NCBI RefSeq assembly: GCF_029623955.1
Contig: NZ_JARSBP010000004.1
Coordinates: forward strand, 186,001-250,000
Direction: 5' to 3'
From: Mycobacterium sp. 236(2023)
GTDB lineage: Bacteria > Actinomycetota > Actinomycetes > Mycobacteriales > Mycobacteriaceae
Length of the DNA stretch: 64,000 nt
Within the stretch, counting starts at the first letter, position 1. Every line of letters starts with the position of its first letter. Below, piece after piece: positions 44,317-53,232 of this stretch. The notes under the pieces are model-generated. The model worked only from the letters and a program-made list of their open reading frames with translations. It searched no databases and was not told where the DNA came from. The translations under genes were made by a program, and so were the position numbers.

Positions 44317-45789
44317 ATGGCCGGTCAGGGTGGTCCAGTCGGGGAAAGCCCGGAAATCTTCGAGGAAGGCCAGGACTTCTCGTCCGGCAAGACCGCGGTG
44401 CGGATCGCCTCGGTGGCTGCGCTCGGCGGCCTGCTCTTCGGTTACGACAGCGCGGTGATCAACGGAGCGGTGGACTCCATCCAGGAGGACTTCGGGATCG
44501 GCAACGCCGAGCTCGGCTTCGCGGTCGCCTCTGCCCTGCTCGGTGCCGCGGCCGGCGCGATGACCGCAGGCCGGATCGCCGACAAGATCGGCCGCATCGC
44601 CGTCATGAAGATCGCCGCGGTGCTGTTCCTCATCAGTGCCTTCGGCACCGGTTTCGCGCACGAGGTGTGGACGGTCGTGCTGTTCCGCATCGTCGGCGGT
44701 ATCGGTGTCGGCGTCGCCTCGGTGATCGCGCCCGCCTACATCGCCGAGACGTCGCCGCCGGGCATCCGAGGCAGACTCGGCTCGCTGCAGCAGCTCGCGA
44801 TCGTGTCGGGCATCTTCTTGTCGTTCGCGATCAACTATCTGCTGCAGTGGCTCGCGGGCGGAGCCAACGAGCCACTGTGGCTCGGGCTCGACGCGTGGCG
44901 CTGGATGTTCCTCGCCATGGCCCTGCCCGCCGTCCTCTACGGGGTGCTGGCGTTCACGATCCCCGAGTCGCCGCGCTATCTCGTTGCCAGCCACAAGATC
45001 CCGGAAGCCCGGCGCGTGCTCAGCATGCTGCTCGGTCAGAAGAACCTCGAGATCACCATCACCCGCATCAAGGAGACGCTCGACCGCGAGGACAAGCCGT
45101 CCTGGAAGGACATGCGCAAGCCCACGGGCGGGATCTACGGCATCGTCTGGGTCGGCCTGGGCCTGTCGATCTTCCAGCAGTTCGTCGGCATCAACGTGAT
45201 CTTCTACTACAGCAACGTGCTGTGGCAGGCCGTCGGATTCAGTGCCGACCAATCGGCGATCTACACCGTCATCACGTCGGTCATCAACGTGTTGACGACG
45301 CTGATCGCGATCGCGCTGATCGACAAGATCGGCCGCAAGCCGCTGCTGCTGATCGGCTCCTCGGGGATGGCGGTCACGCTGATCACGATGGCGGTGATCT
45401 TCGCCAACGCGACGGTCAACCCGGACGGCACGCCGAGCCTGCCCGGGGCATCGGGTGTGATCGCCTTGATCGCGGCGAACCTGTTCGTCGTCGCGTTCGG
45501 CATGTCGTGGGGCCCGGTGGTGTGGGTGCTGCTCGGCGAGATGTTCCCCAACCGGATCCGCGCCGCTGCCCTCGGCCTGGCCGCCGCCGGGCAGTGGGCC
45601 GCGAACTGGCTGATCACGGTCACATTCCCGGGCCTGCGGGACCACCTCGGCCTCGCCTACGGCTTCTATGGGCTGTGCGCCGTTCTGTCGGGTCTGTTCG
45701 TCTGGAAGTGGGTCATGGAGACCAAGGGAGTGTCGCTGGAGGACATGCACGGCGAGATCCTGCACGGAGACAAATCCGCGGCGCACTGA
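44317..45789 (+). CDS. Sugar porter (MFS) family transporter
   Basis: A 490-residue, 12-helix proton-coupled sugar transporter. Signatures are GGLLFGYDSAVINGA, GRIADKIGR, the PESPRYLV loop, QFVGINVIFYYS in helix 7, DKIGRKPLL and WGPVVWVLLGEMFPNRIR. The closest kinds are glucose/xylose/arabinose-type symporters such as XylE and GlcP; the sugar cannot be read from the sequence. The ATG at 44317 has GGAAAGG about 8 bases upstream, so upstream reading (44272) is rejected. It lies between the HAD gene and hisE. Confidence 0.93.
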   Translation: MAGQGGPVGESPEIFEEGQDFSSGKTAVRIASVAALGGLLFGYDSAVINGAVDSIQEDFGIGNAELGFAVASALLGAAAGAMTAGRIADKIGRIAVMKIAAVLFLISAFGTGFAHEVWTVVLFRIVGGIGVGVASVIAPAYIAETSPPGIRGRLGSLQQLAIVSGIFLSFAINYLLQWLAGGANEPLWLGLDAWRWMFLAMALPAVLYGVLAFTIPESPRYLVASHKIPEARRVLSMLLGQKNLEITITRIKETLDREDKPSWKDMRKPTGGIYGIVWVGLGLSIFQQFVGINVIFYYSNVLWQAVGFSADQSAIYTVITSVINVLTTLIAIALIDKIGRKPLLLIGSSGMAVTLITMAVIFANATVNPDGTPSLPGASGVIALIAANLFVVAFGMSWGPVVWVLLGEMFPNRIRAAALGLAAAGQWAANWLITVTFPGLRDHLGLAYGFYGLCAVLSGLFVWKWVMETKGVSLEDMHGEILHGDKSAAH

Positions 45790-45825
45790 TCCCACGCTGG
45801 GCGATGGCAATCCGTTTGCCCTCGC

Positions 45826-46107
45826 GTGACAGAATTGCCCAACGTGAAGACCTTCGATGCGCTGTTCGCCGAGCTGAGCGAACGGGCACGCACACGTCCT
45901 GCCGGTAGCGGAACCGTCGCCGCACTCGACGGCGGCGTGCACGGCATCGGCAAGAAGATCCTCGAAGAGGCCGGTGAGGTGTGGCTGGCCGCCGAACACG
46001 AGAGCGACGACGCCCTCGCCGAGGAGATCAGCCAGCTCCTCTATTGGACCCAGGTCCTGATGCTCTCGCGTGGCCTGTCCCTCGACGATGTGTACGGGAA
46101 GCTCTGA
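45826..46107 (+). CDS. hisE: Phosphoribosyl-ATP pyrophosphatase HisE
   Basis: A 93-residue enzyme for the second step of histidine biosynthesis, hydrolysing PR-ATP to PR-AMP. It is the stand-alone MazG-like form, with the conserved KILEEAGEVWLAAEHE and EEISQLLYWTQVLM helices that bind magnesium. The GTG at 45826 gives the same length as the M. tuberculosis enzyme; GTG at 45844 is a shorter option. The stop is two bases from hisG. Confidence 0.96.
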   Translation: MTELPNVKTFDALFAELSERARTRPAGSGTVAALDGGVHGIGKKILEEAGEVWLAAEHESDDALAEEISQLLYWTQVLMLSRGLSLDDVYGKL

Positions 46108-46109
46108 TC

Positions 46110-46955
46110 GTGCTCAGAGTCGCCGTCCCCAATAAGGGGGCACTCAGCGAGTCGGCGTCGGAGATCCTGTCGGAGGCCGGCTACCGCCGCCGCACCGATC
46201 CCAAGGACCTGACCGTCGTCGACCCCGCGAACAACGTCGAGTTCTTCTTCCTGCGGCCCAAGGACATCGCCATCTACGTGGGCTCTGGCGAACTCGATCT
46301 CGGCATCACCGGTCGCGACCTGGCTGCCGATGCCGACGCGCCGGTGCAGGAGCGGTTGGCGCTCGGTTTCGGTTCGTCGACGTTCCGCTACGCCGCTCCC
46401 GCAGGCCGGGACTGGCAGATCGGCGATCTGGCGGGCAAGCGGATTGCGACGGCTTATCCGAACCTGGTGCGTAAAGACCTGGCCGACAAAGGAATCGATG
46501 CCACAGTCATCCGCCTCGACGGTGCTGTGGAGATCTCCATCCAGCTCGGGGTGGCCGATGTCATTGCCGACATCGTCGGATCGGGACGCACCCTCGGGCT
46601 GCACCATCTGGTGGCATTCGGTGAGTCGCTGTGTGATTCCGAGGCGATTCTGATCGAGCGGGCCGACTCCGATCCCGATCCCGCCCGTGATCAGCTCGCG
46701 GCCAGGGTGCAGGGCGTGGTGTTCGGCCAGCAGTACCTGATGCTCGACTACGACTGTCCCCGAACGGTGCTCGAGAAGGCCACCGAGGTCACGCCCGGCC
46801 TCGAATCGCCGACCATCGCGCCGCTGGCAGACCCGGCCTGGGTGGCCGTGCGCGCCCTCGTGCCCCGCAGGGACGTCAACTCGATCATGGATGAGCTCGC
46901 CGCGATCGGCGCGAAGGCGATTCTGGCCTCCGACATCCGGTTTTGCCGCTTCTGA
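46110..46955 (+). CDS. hisG: ATP phosphoribosyltransferase HisG (long form)
   Basis: A 281-residue first enzyme of histidine synthesis, joining ATP and PRPP. Markers are the N-terminal VAVPNKGALSE, GSGELDLGITGRD and RIATAYPNLVRKD, then the PRPP loop DGAVEISIQLGVADVIADIVGSGRT. The ACT-like C-terminal regulatory domain confers histidine feedback inhibition. Reading starts with GTG at 46110, two bases after the hisE stop, so the pair is co-translated. Confidence 0.97.
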   Translation: MLRVAVPNKGALSESASEILSEAGYRRRTDPKDLTVVDPANNVEFFFLRPKDIAIYVGSGELDLGITGRDLAADADAPVQERLALGFGSSTFRYAAPAGRDWQIGDLAGKRIATAYPNLVRKDLADKGIDATVIRLDGAVEISIQLGVADVIADIVGSGRTLGLHHLVAFGESLCDSEAILIERADSDPDPARDQLAARVQGVVFGQQYLMLDYDCPRTVLEKATEVTPGLESPTIAPLADPAWVAVRALVPRRDVNSIMDELAAIGAKAILASDIRFCRF

Positions 46956-47023
46956 TCTAGATCGCTCGCGGCGTCGTTCGCCGTGTTAGCGTCGCCGAAG
47001 TCCATCCACCGCATGGAGGTTCG

Positions 47024-47506
47024 ATGACGCAGGTTCTGGCTCTGATACTGGCCTTGTTGATCGGTGTGATCGCGGGCTCGCGGGCCATGACGGCCCCCGC
47101 TGTGGTGGCGTGGGGTGCGATGCTCGGCTGGATCGACGTCACCGACAAGTGGTCGGAGTGGATGGCGCATCCGATCACCGTCACGGTGCTGACCATCCTG
47201 ATGGTCGGGGAACTGATCACCGACCAGCTGCCGAAGACGCCGAGTCGCAAAGTTCCCGTGCAGTTCGGCACGCGCCTGATCACCGGTGGCTTCGCCGGCG
47301 CCGTCATCGGCAGCGCGTTCTTTCACACGTTCTCGGCCACCGGAGCCGGCGTCGTGGGTGCGGTGCTCGGCACGATGGCCGGCGCAGCGCTTCGCACCAA
47401 GCTGTTCGAGGCCAATAACGGCAACGACCGGCCCGGCGCGTTCCTCGAGGACGCCGTCGCCGTCGCCGGCGGCTTCCTCGTCGCATTCCTCGTCAGCTTC
47501 GTCTGA
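47024..47506 (+). CDS. DUF4126-like membrane protein, Rv2120c-like
   Basis: A 160-residue membrane protein with four to five hydrophobic helices. It has GSRAMTAPAVVAWGAMLGW near the N-terminus and a glycine-rich helix GGFAGAVIGSAFFHTF. It has the same length and neighbourhood (next to hisG) as Rv2120c. No enzyme motif is visible. Genes 3' of it start only three bases away, so it is probably co-transcribed with the flavoprotein that follows. Confidence 0.85.
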   Translation: MTQVLALILALLIGVIAGSRAMTAPAVVAWGAMLGWIDVTDKWSEWMAHPITVTVLTILMVGELITDQLPKTPSRKVPVQFGTRLITGGFAGAVIGSAFFHTFSATGAGVVGAVLGTMAGAALRTKLFEANNGNDRPGAFLEDAVAVAGGFLVAFLVSFV

Positions 47507-47509
47507 CCG

Positions 47510-48880
47510 ATGACCCAGCACTTCGACGCGATCATCATCGGCGCGGGGCAAGCCGGCCCTCCGCTCGCGGCGCGGCTGACCGCCGCCGGGCAGACTGTCG
47601 CGATCATCGAGCGCAAGCTCGTCGGCGGCACGTGCGTCAACTACGGTTGCATCCCCACCAAGACGCTCGTCGCCAGTGCTCATACCGCCCATGTCGCGCG
47701 CCGCGGCGCCGAATTCGGCATCGGCACCGGCGAGATCACCGTCGACATGGCCGCGGTCAAAGCCCGCAAGGACAAGATCAGCGGCGGCGACCGCGAGGGA
47801 GTCGAATCCTGGATCGACGGGATGGACGGCGCGACGCTGATTCGCGGGCACGCCCGCTTCGAGAGTCCCCACACCGTCCGCGTCGGCGACCAACTACTCG
47901 AAGCCGACCGCATCTTCCTCAACGTCGGTGGCCGCGCCGTCGCCCCTGACATGCCCGGGCTCGCCGACGTCGACTACCTGACCAACGTCGGCATCCTCGA
48001 CCTCGACGTCCTGCCCGAGCATCTGGTGGTCATCGGCGGTAGCTACATCGCGCTCGAGTTCGCCCAGATGTACCGGCGGTTCGGGGCCGAGGTCACCGTC
48101 GTCGAGAAGGGTCCCCGGCTGACCAGCCGCGAAGACGAAGACGTGTCCGCGGCGATCAGAGACATTCTCGAGGCCGAAGGCATCACCGTCGTCGTCGGAG
48201 CCGACGCGATCAGTTTCGCCAAGCACGGCAACGGGATTGCCGTCACACCGCGCGCCGGCGCGGAGCCGATTGTCGGCAGCCACGTGCTCGTCGCGGTCGG
48301 TAGGCAACCCAATACCGACGACCTCGGGCTCGAGCTCGCGGGCGTCGAGACCGACAGCCGCGGCTATGTCGTCGTCGACGATCAGTTACGGACCAGCGTC
48401 GACCACATCTGGGCGATGGGCGACTGCAACGGCAAGGGCGCCTTCACCCACACGTCGTGGAACGACTATGAGATCGTCGCCGCGAATCTGCTCGACGACG
48501 ATCCGCGCCGGGTCAGCGACCGCGTCACCACCTACGCGCTCTACATCGACCCGCCGCTGGGGCGTGCCGGGATGACGGCCGACGAGGTGCGCAGGTCGGG
48601 CCGAAAAGCGTTGGTGGGCAAGCGTCCCATGACTCGGGTCGGCCGCGCGGTGGAGAAGGGCGAGACGCAGGGCTTCATGAAGATCGTGGTCGACGCCGAG
48701 ACCGAGGAGATCCTCGGGGCGTCGATTCTCGGCGTCGGCGGCGACGAGGTCGTGCACCTGATTCTCGACGTCATGACCGCGAAGCTGCCCTACACGGCGA
48801 TCTCGCGCACGATGCACATCCACCCGACGGTCAGCGAACTCGTTCCGACGATGCTGCAGGAACTCAAGCCGCTGACGTAG
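47510..48880 (+). CDS. Pyridine nucleotide-disulfide oxidoreductase (mercuric reductase-like)
   Basis: A 456-residue class I flavoprotein disulfide oxidoreductase. FAD binding is IIIGAGQAGPPLA; the redox disulfide is GGTCVNYGCIPTKT; the NAD(P) site is VVIGGSYIALEFAQMY; the second FAD motif is WAMGDCNGKGAF. The C-terminal active-site segment is HIHPTVSELVPTM. It lacks the N-terminal heavy-metal domain and the C-terminal CC of true MerA, so the substrate is probably a small disulfide or another electron acceptor. It is convergent with and overlaps the DinB-like gene by 17 bases. Confidence 0.9.
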   Translation: MTQHFDAIIIGAGQAGPPLAARLTAAGQTVAIIERKLVGGTCVNYGCIPTKTLVASAHTAHVARRGAEFGIGTGEITVDMAAVKARKDKISGGDREGVESWIDGMDGATLIRGHARFESPHTVRVGDQLLEADRIFLNVGGRAVAPDMPGLADVDYLTNVGILDLDVLPEHLVVIGGSYIALEFAQMYRRFGAEVTVVEKGPRLTSREDEDVSAAIRDILEAEGITVVVGADAISFAKHGNGIAVTPRAGAEPIVGSHVLVAVGRQPNTDDLGLELAGVETDSRGYVVVDDQLRTSVDHIWAMGDCNGKGAFTHTSWNDYEIVAANLLDDDPRRVSDRVTTYALYIDPPLGRAGMTADEVRRSGRKALVGKRPMTRVGRAVEKGETQGFMKIVVDAETEEILGASILGVGGDEVVHLILDVMTAKLPYTAISRTMHIHPTVSELVPTMLQELKPLT

Positions 48881-49373
48881 CCGCGCGCAGCAGCCGCAAC
48901 TGGCCGATCTCCGAGGCGTTCTTGGTCAACTCGACCGTCACCCACAGTGCGGTGTCGGCGACGGTGCGTCCGGCCTCAGCGCCCCACGGGAATGTCGCGG
49001 GGTCCGCTAACTTCAACCGAGGCAGCGTATTTCGCCATACAACGGCACGCTCGCGGATACGCGCGACGGCTGCTTCGCCAGTCCCGGGCCAGGTCACGTG
49101 AGCGGCGGATGCAGGCGCCTGACCGTTCAACGAGTCGATCGCCGCGCTCCACCAGAAGTCGATGTGCCACGTCAACCACGCGATCGTCGGCACCGGTATC
49201 GGATCGGGTTCCACGTCGGCGAAGTCCGCGTGCCACAGCCCGGCGGAGTCGCGGCGCACGGTCCAGCAGTGTTCTGCAGGCTCCCAGAGGAAGTCGTCGT
49301 CGCCGAGCGCGGCCAGGTGCAATTCGGTCAGCGCCCACGCGATGTCGAACTGGCGAGTTATCTCGTCGATCAT
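48864..49373 (-). CDS. DinB-like four-helix-bundle protein
   Basis: A 169-residue protein with the look of the DinB_2/DfsB-type four-helix bundle. Histidines that could coordinate a metal occur in WHADFADVE and in AWLTWHIDFWW; a third, ALTELHLAAL, is near the N-terminus. The family includes thiol-dependent (mycothiol or bacillithiol) transferases. Its start overlaps the stop of the thioesterase gene by four bases, so it is the second gene of that pair. Its 3' end overlaps the convergent flavoprotein. Confidence 0.75.
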   Translation of the reverse strand: MIDEITRQFDIAWALTELHLAALGDDDFLWEPAEHCWTVRRDSAGLWHADFADVEPDPIPVPTIAWLTWHIDFWWSAAIDSLNGQAPASAAHVTWPGTGEAAVARIRERAVVWRNTLPRLKLADPATFPWGAEAGRTVADTALWVTVELTKNASEIGQLRLLRAATSAA

Positions 49374-50164
49374 CCCCGGCGCTGCACCAGCAGGGTCTGT
49401 GCCGACGTCCCGATGAAACCGTCGCGGTCGAAGAGCTCGGCGGTCGTCACCCCGATCCCGCCGGGACCGATCGACCCGCGGGCGCGCACCCCGAAGTCCT
49501 GGCCCGCGGGCAGGCGATGGAGATGAACCACGGTGTCGGTGTTCATGAACAGGAACAGCTCCGGATCCAGTGCCGCACCGATGCCGTTGGCGGAGTCCAC
49601 CACCATCGCGAGGCGCTGCAGCGACGTCGTCGGCTCTGAATCAACCAGCGGCACAATCGGACTCAACCACGCGACGGACGCACCGTCCTGATCGGGCTGC
49701 CCGCGCCAGCTGATGGCTTCCAGATAGCCGGGCGCGCCCTGCCACGCGTGTGTGACCGCCGAGGACCCTCCCTCGACGAGCGGTGGGTACCGGTCGGTGA
49801 CCGCGTCGCGAGTGTCGCTGGGCGCCAACAACCATGCGGTGACGCGTGCGACCGCGCGGCGCTGTCCGTCCGGCCGGTCGGCCAGCATCTCGGCCGACAT
49901 CATCGCGATCCGGCTGCCCGGCCGGTCGACCCGGGCCCGCACGCGCACCGTCGTCACCGGGATCGCGCCGAGGATGTCGAGCGTCAGCCGGCCGACGCGG
50001 AGTCCGGTGCCGGCGGCGAGGTCCTCGATCGCCTTGGTCAGCAGGGCCAACGGCGGGGATCCGTGCTGTATCTGGGGATCCCAGTTGCTCCGGGTTCCGT
50101 CGGTCGACTCGAAGACCGAGAACTCACCGTCGGTGCCCACCCGGCGGAACATGCAGTCGATCAC
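49370..50164 (-). CDS. Acyl-CoA thioesterase-like (double hotdog) protein
   Basis: A 264-residue protein of the TesB-like thioesterase superfamily with two hot-dog halves. Strand-helix blocks include QHGSPPLALLTKAIEDLA, the central GRLTLDILGAIPVTTVRVRA, and DTVVHLHRLPAGQDFGVRARG. The substrate is presumably an acyl-CoA. Two ATGs start it, at 50164 and four codons later; the first overlaps the recB-like stop by four bases. It is the middle gene of a three-gene coupled set. Confidence 0.8.
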   Translation of the reverse strand: MIDCMFRRVGTDGEFSVFESTDGTRSNWDPQIQHGSPPLALLTKAIEDLAAGTGLRVGRLTLDILGAIPVTTVRVRARVDRPGSRIAMMSAEMLADRPDGQRRAVARVTAWLLAPSDTRDAVTDRYPPLVEGGSSAVTHAWQGAPGYLEAISWRGQPDQDGASVAWLSPIVPLVDSEPTTSLQRLAMVVDSANGIGAALDPELFLFMNTDTVVHLHRLPAGQDFGVRARGSIGPGGIGVTTAELFDRDGFIGTSAQTLLVQRRG

Positions 50165-51024
50165 GCGGCCGGCTCTGCCCGAAGAACCGTGTCGGGGTCA
50201 CCGTCGTCGATGACCTGCGGCCAGCCCGGGTACGGCGGGGGAGTGCCGCCGAATACGGGGCAGTGCGCCTGATGGGCACACCAGTTGCACAGCCGGGACG
50301 GGCTGGGGCGGAAATCGCCTGTGGCTCCGGCGGATTGGATTGCCCGCCAGATCGCCGTCAACGTCTTCTCGAAGCGCTCGAGCTCGTCGAGGTCGGGGGT
50401 GTAATCCAGCACCTGCTGGTCGGCGAGATACAGCAACCGCAGCCGGGCCGGCAGCACCCCACGCGAGCGCAGCAGTGCCACGGCATAGAACTTCATCTGG
50501 AACATCGCCTTGAACTCGGCCAGGGCCCGCGCGGCGGGTGGAGCCTTGCCGGTCTTGTAGTCGACGACGCGCATCTCCCCGGTCGGAGCGACGTCGATGC
50601 GATCGACGAAGCCACGCAGCAGCGTGCCGTCGGCGAGCTCGACCTCGACGCGCTGTTCGCAACTCTGCGGGTCGAAGCGTGTGGGGTCCTCGAGCCGGTA
50701 GTACCCCGACAGCAGCGTGCGGGCCTGCTCCAGCATCTCGGCCCGGATCTCCGGCTCGAATTCGTCGGCCAGCGAGGGCTGCTCGGCGACGATCTGCTCC
50801 CACGCGGGAGTGATAAGCGCCGTCGCGTTCTCGGGGACACGCTCAGCCGCGGGCAGTGCGTACAGCTGCTCAAGGGCGGCGTGTACGACCGAGCCGCGCA
50901 CCTGCGCCGTCGACGACGGCTCCGGCAGCCGGTCGATGGCGCGGAACCGGTACAGCAGCGGGCACTGCTTGAAGTCGGCGGCACGCGACGGCGACAACGC
51001 GGGGCGTCTCACCGGCTTGTCCAT
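50161..51024 (-). CDS. RecB-family PD-(D/E)XK nuclease with Fe-S cysteines, Rv2119-like
   Basis: A 287-residue single-domain exonuclease-like protein. PD-(D/E)XK residues lie in RGSVVHAALEQLY, GFVDRIDV and VDYKTGKAPP. A [4Fe-4S] signature of the AddB/Cas4 type appears: one Cys in FKQCPLLYR near the N-terminus and three in CNWCAHQAHC near the C-terminus. It probably degrades or trims DNA ends; the partner is unknown. The ATG at 51024 is preferred over one ten codons upstream. Confidence 0.9.
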   Translation of the reverse strand: MDKPVRRPALSPSRAADFKQCPLLYRFRAIDRLPEPSSTAQVRGSVVHAALEQLYALPAAERVPENATALITPAWEQIVAEQPSLADEFEPEIRAEMLEQARTLLSGYYRLEDPTRFDPQSCEQRVEVELADGTLLRGFVDRIDVAPTGEMRVVDYKTGKAPPAARALAEFKAMFQMKFYAVALLRSRGVLPARLRLLYLADQQVLDYTPDLDELERFEKTLTAIWRAIQSAGATGDFRPSPSRLCNWCAHQAHCPVFGGTPPPYPGWPQVIDDGDPDTVLRAEPAA

Positions 51025-51108
51025 GTTTGTCACAGTAGGACTGCGGCCCGACATTCCCCGGCAACCCGGGCGCGAACGCGGGCGCGTCTACTGGCAGGCT
51101 GAACAACC

Positions 51109-51936
51109 GTGCGCAGAACCGGTCCGTTTGCCGAGGGTGATCGAGTACAGCTCACCGACGCCAAGGGCAGGCGCTACACGATGCTGCTCAAGCCCGGCGG
51201 TGAGTTTCACACCCACCGCGGCATCATTTCGCTCGACAGCGTCGTCGGGCTGCCCGAAGGCAGCGTCATCAAGTCGACCAACGGCGACCAGTTCCTCGTC
51301 TTGCGACCGCTGCTCGTCGACTACGTGATGTCGATGCCGCGCGGCGCCCAGGTCGTCTACCCGAAGGACGCGGCGCAGATCGTGCACGAGGGCGACATCT
51401 TTCCCGGCGCGCGGGTGCTGGAGGCGGGTGCGGGCTCCGGCGCGCTGACGTGCTCGCTGCTGCGCGCGGTGGGCCCCGACGGCCTCGTCACCTCCTACGA
51501 GGTCCGCGAGGATCACGCCGAACACGCCCAACGCAACGTGGAGACGTTCTTCGGTGAAGCGCCGCCCAACTGGAACCTGGTGATCGCCGACCTGGCCGAC
51601 TACGACGGTCCCGAGGTGGATCGGGTGGTGCTCGACATGCTGGCGCCGTGGGAGATTCTCGGGACGGTCGCACAATCTCTCGTCGCGGGAGGTGTGCTGA
51701 TGGTCTACGTCGCCACCGTCACCCAGCTGTCCAAGACCGTGGAGGCGCTGCGGGAACAGCAGTGCTGGACGGAGCCGAGGTCGTGGGAGAGCATGCAGCG
51801 CGGCTGGCATGTGGTCGGCCTGGCTGTGCGCCCGGAGCACACGATGCGCGGACACACGGCGTTCCTGATCAGCGCCCGCAAGCTGGCTCCCGGTGCGGTG
51901 GCGCCGGTTCCGCTACGCAAGAAACGGCTGCCCTGA
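51109..51936 (+). CDS. trmI: tRNA (adenine(58)-N1)-methyltransferase TrmI
   Basis: A 275-residue SAM-dependent methyltransferase that makes m1A58 in the tRNA T-loop and works as a tetramer. Domains are an N-terminal beta-barrel (GDRVQLTDAKGRRYTMLL) and a Rossmann catalytic domain with VLEAGAGSGALT, YEVREDHAEHAQRNVE and the catalytic Asp in VVLDMLAPWE. It is close to the structurally known Rv2118c. Translation starts at GTG 51109, divergent from the recB-like gene by 84 bases. Confidence 0.96.
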   Translation: MRRTGPFAEGDRVQLTDAKGRRYTMLLKPGGEFHTHRGIISLDSVVGLPEGSVIKSTNGDQFLVLRPLLVDYVMSMPRGAQVVYPKDAAQIVHEGDIFPGARVLEAGAGSGALTCSLLRAVGPDGLVTSYEVREDHAEHAQRNVETFFGEAPPNWNLVIADLADYDGPEVDRVVLDMLAPWEILGTVAQSLVAGGVLMVYVATVTQLSKTVEALREQQCWTEPRSWESMQRGWHVVGLAVRPEHTMRGHTAFLISARKLAPGAVAPVPLRKKRLP

Positions 51937-51949
51937 CGCGCTCGCTGTG

Positions 51950-51970
51950 TCGCCGAGTTCTGCTCGGTGG
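51950..51970. terminator. Short hairpin between trmI and lppK
   Basis: CCGAG (51953-51957) and CTCGG (51963-51967) form a stem around TTCTG, extended by G-U and C-G pairs to about eight pairs. It lies 14 bases after the trmI stop in the convergent gap to lppK. It has no U-tract, so it is a moderate terminator candidate. Confidence 0.4.
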
Positions 51971-52015
51971 TCGTCAGTGCCGGCACGCAACAGCCCGTGT
52001 GCAGATCTCGCGACG

Positions 52016-52636
52016 TCAGCGCGGCGGAGTCGGGGCGGGCGGCGGTGGAGGCGGCGGCGGTGGGGTTTCGGCATCCAGTTGGAGCAGCAGATCCGCGGTC
52101 TGCCGGGTCAGGCGCCACGAACCGTCCGCGGGGGCGAACTCCATCGGATAACGGAACTCCCCGCCGTCGGGATTGGCCATCTTGATGACCATGGTCGCCA
52201 CGACATTGCCCGGGGCCGACTGAGACCATGCGAGATCTCGGGCCTCGAACGTCAGGGGCAGCGCCGCGTTGTCGCGAAGCGCGATGGCGAAGCGATCGAG
52301 GCCCGGCGCCTCGTCCGGCGTGCCTCGTTCGATCAACGTGATTTTTTGGTCACCCGGCACGGCTGGGTCGGACAGCCGGACCATCACGTCGGTCAGCGCG
52401 TTGGCCGGTGGCAGCGGTGGCCCACCCGGGGAATCTGGGATCGGATCCGGATGAGCGGTCGAGGACGAGGCGGCGGCCGGCGCAGACGGTGTGGCGGCCG
52501 GGTGCTCGTCCGAGGAACACCCACTCAGCCCGAACGCCGCCACAATGACTGTGGCGGCGCTCAGGACACGAATGGGGAAAGCGATCAGCCGACCGCGCTG
52601 AGAAGACCCAGAGCAGACTGCTTCGAGATCTGCCAT
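52016..52636 (-). CDS. lppK: Lipoprotein LppK, MTB12-like domain
   Basis: A 206-residue lipoprotein. The signal peptide ends in the lipobox GLSGCSS with the acylated Cys at residue 40. A Pro/Ala-rich linker follows, then a domain resembling the MTB12 family (residues about 80-190: IALRDNAALPLTFEARDLAW, the AMVIKM-like strand, SWRLTRQTADLLLQL). The tail is a Pro-rich stretch. The only canonical in-frame start, ATG 52636, lies inside the upstream gene and gives an unusually long n-region of about 20 residues; the true start may be non-canonical. Rv2116 is the M. tuberculosis counterpart by position. Confidence 0.82.
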   Translation of the reverse strand: MADLEAVCSGSSQRGRLIAFPIRVLSAATVIVAAFGLSGCSSDEHPAATPSAPAAASSSTAHPDPIPDSPGGPPLPPANALTDVMVRLSDPAVPGDQKITLIERGTPDEAPGLDRFAIALRDNAALPLTFEARDLAWSQSAPGNVVATMVIKMANPDGGEFRYPMEFAPADGSWRLTRQTADLLLQLDAETPPPPPPPPPAPTPPR

Positions 52637-53085
52637 CCGGTGGGGCTCGGGCCGGCGACGAACATGACGTTCTGGGTCGCGGCGGCACCCGTCTGCGCGG
52701 TCGCGGTGACGTTGGCCGTGGCCACGGGGCCGTTCTGGTCGATGTCGGCGACCACGAAGTTCAGCGGGAAGTACCCCTGCGCTGCGGCGTTGGCATAGCT
52801 GTTGTCAGCGACCCTCGCCTCGATGCGGCCGAGGCCCCCCTGGATGTAGGAGGACTTGCCCCCGGCGAAGGATCCCGGCCCTGACAGCGCTGCCAGCGTC
52901 GACACCAGCGGACCCTGCAGGTCAGGCGCCGGAGCGGCGGGCAGGGGCGCGGTGAACGCGGCAGGTGAGGCACCTGCGATCCCGGCGCCGATTGCAATCG
53001 AGGTCACACCCGCGGCCGCACCACCGACCAATGCGGCGGCTGCTGCCCCAGCGGTCAGGCTGGTAACGAGGGATTTCAGGGTCAC
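52585..53085 (-). CDS. Secreted MTB12 (CFP-2)-like low molecular weight antigen
   Basis: A 166-residue Sec-exported protein. A long Ala-rich signal peptide (residues 1 to about 40) ends near ASPAAF. The mature domain, VSTLAALSGPGSFAGGKSSY onward, with AQGYFPLNFVV and GWQISKQSALGLL, aligns with M. tuberculosis MTB12 (Rv2376c). GTG at 53085 has GGAAGGA about 6 bases upstream. Its last 52 bases overlap the start of lppK, which encodes a second copy of the domain, so the two look like a tandem duplication. It is divergent from mpa. Confidence 0.85.
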   Translation of the reverse strand: MTLKSLVTSLTAGAAAAALVGGAAAGVTSIAIGAGIAGASPAAFTAPLPAAPAPDLQGPLVSTLAALSGPGSFAGGKSSYIQGGLGRIEARVADNSYANAAAQGYFPLNFVVADIDQNGPVATANVTATAQTGAAATQNVMFVAGPSPTGWQISKQSALGLLSAVG

Positions 53086-53232
53086 GGCTGTCCTTCCGTT
53101 CGGCCGAACTGATCTACAGAGGCTAACAGTGTTGCTGGTGTGTCGAATTCCTAGAGCACACACAATGACTGAATCGCCGGTAGCGTTGAAGTTGTTACCG
53201 CACCAACATCGGGTGTGGGAAAGGAGCTCAGC

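Noticed and set aside
47510..48880. Mercuric reductase annotation
   Set aside because: The redox CVNYGC core is present, but the heavy-metal domain and C-terminal vicinal cysteines that define MerA are missing.
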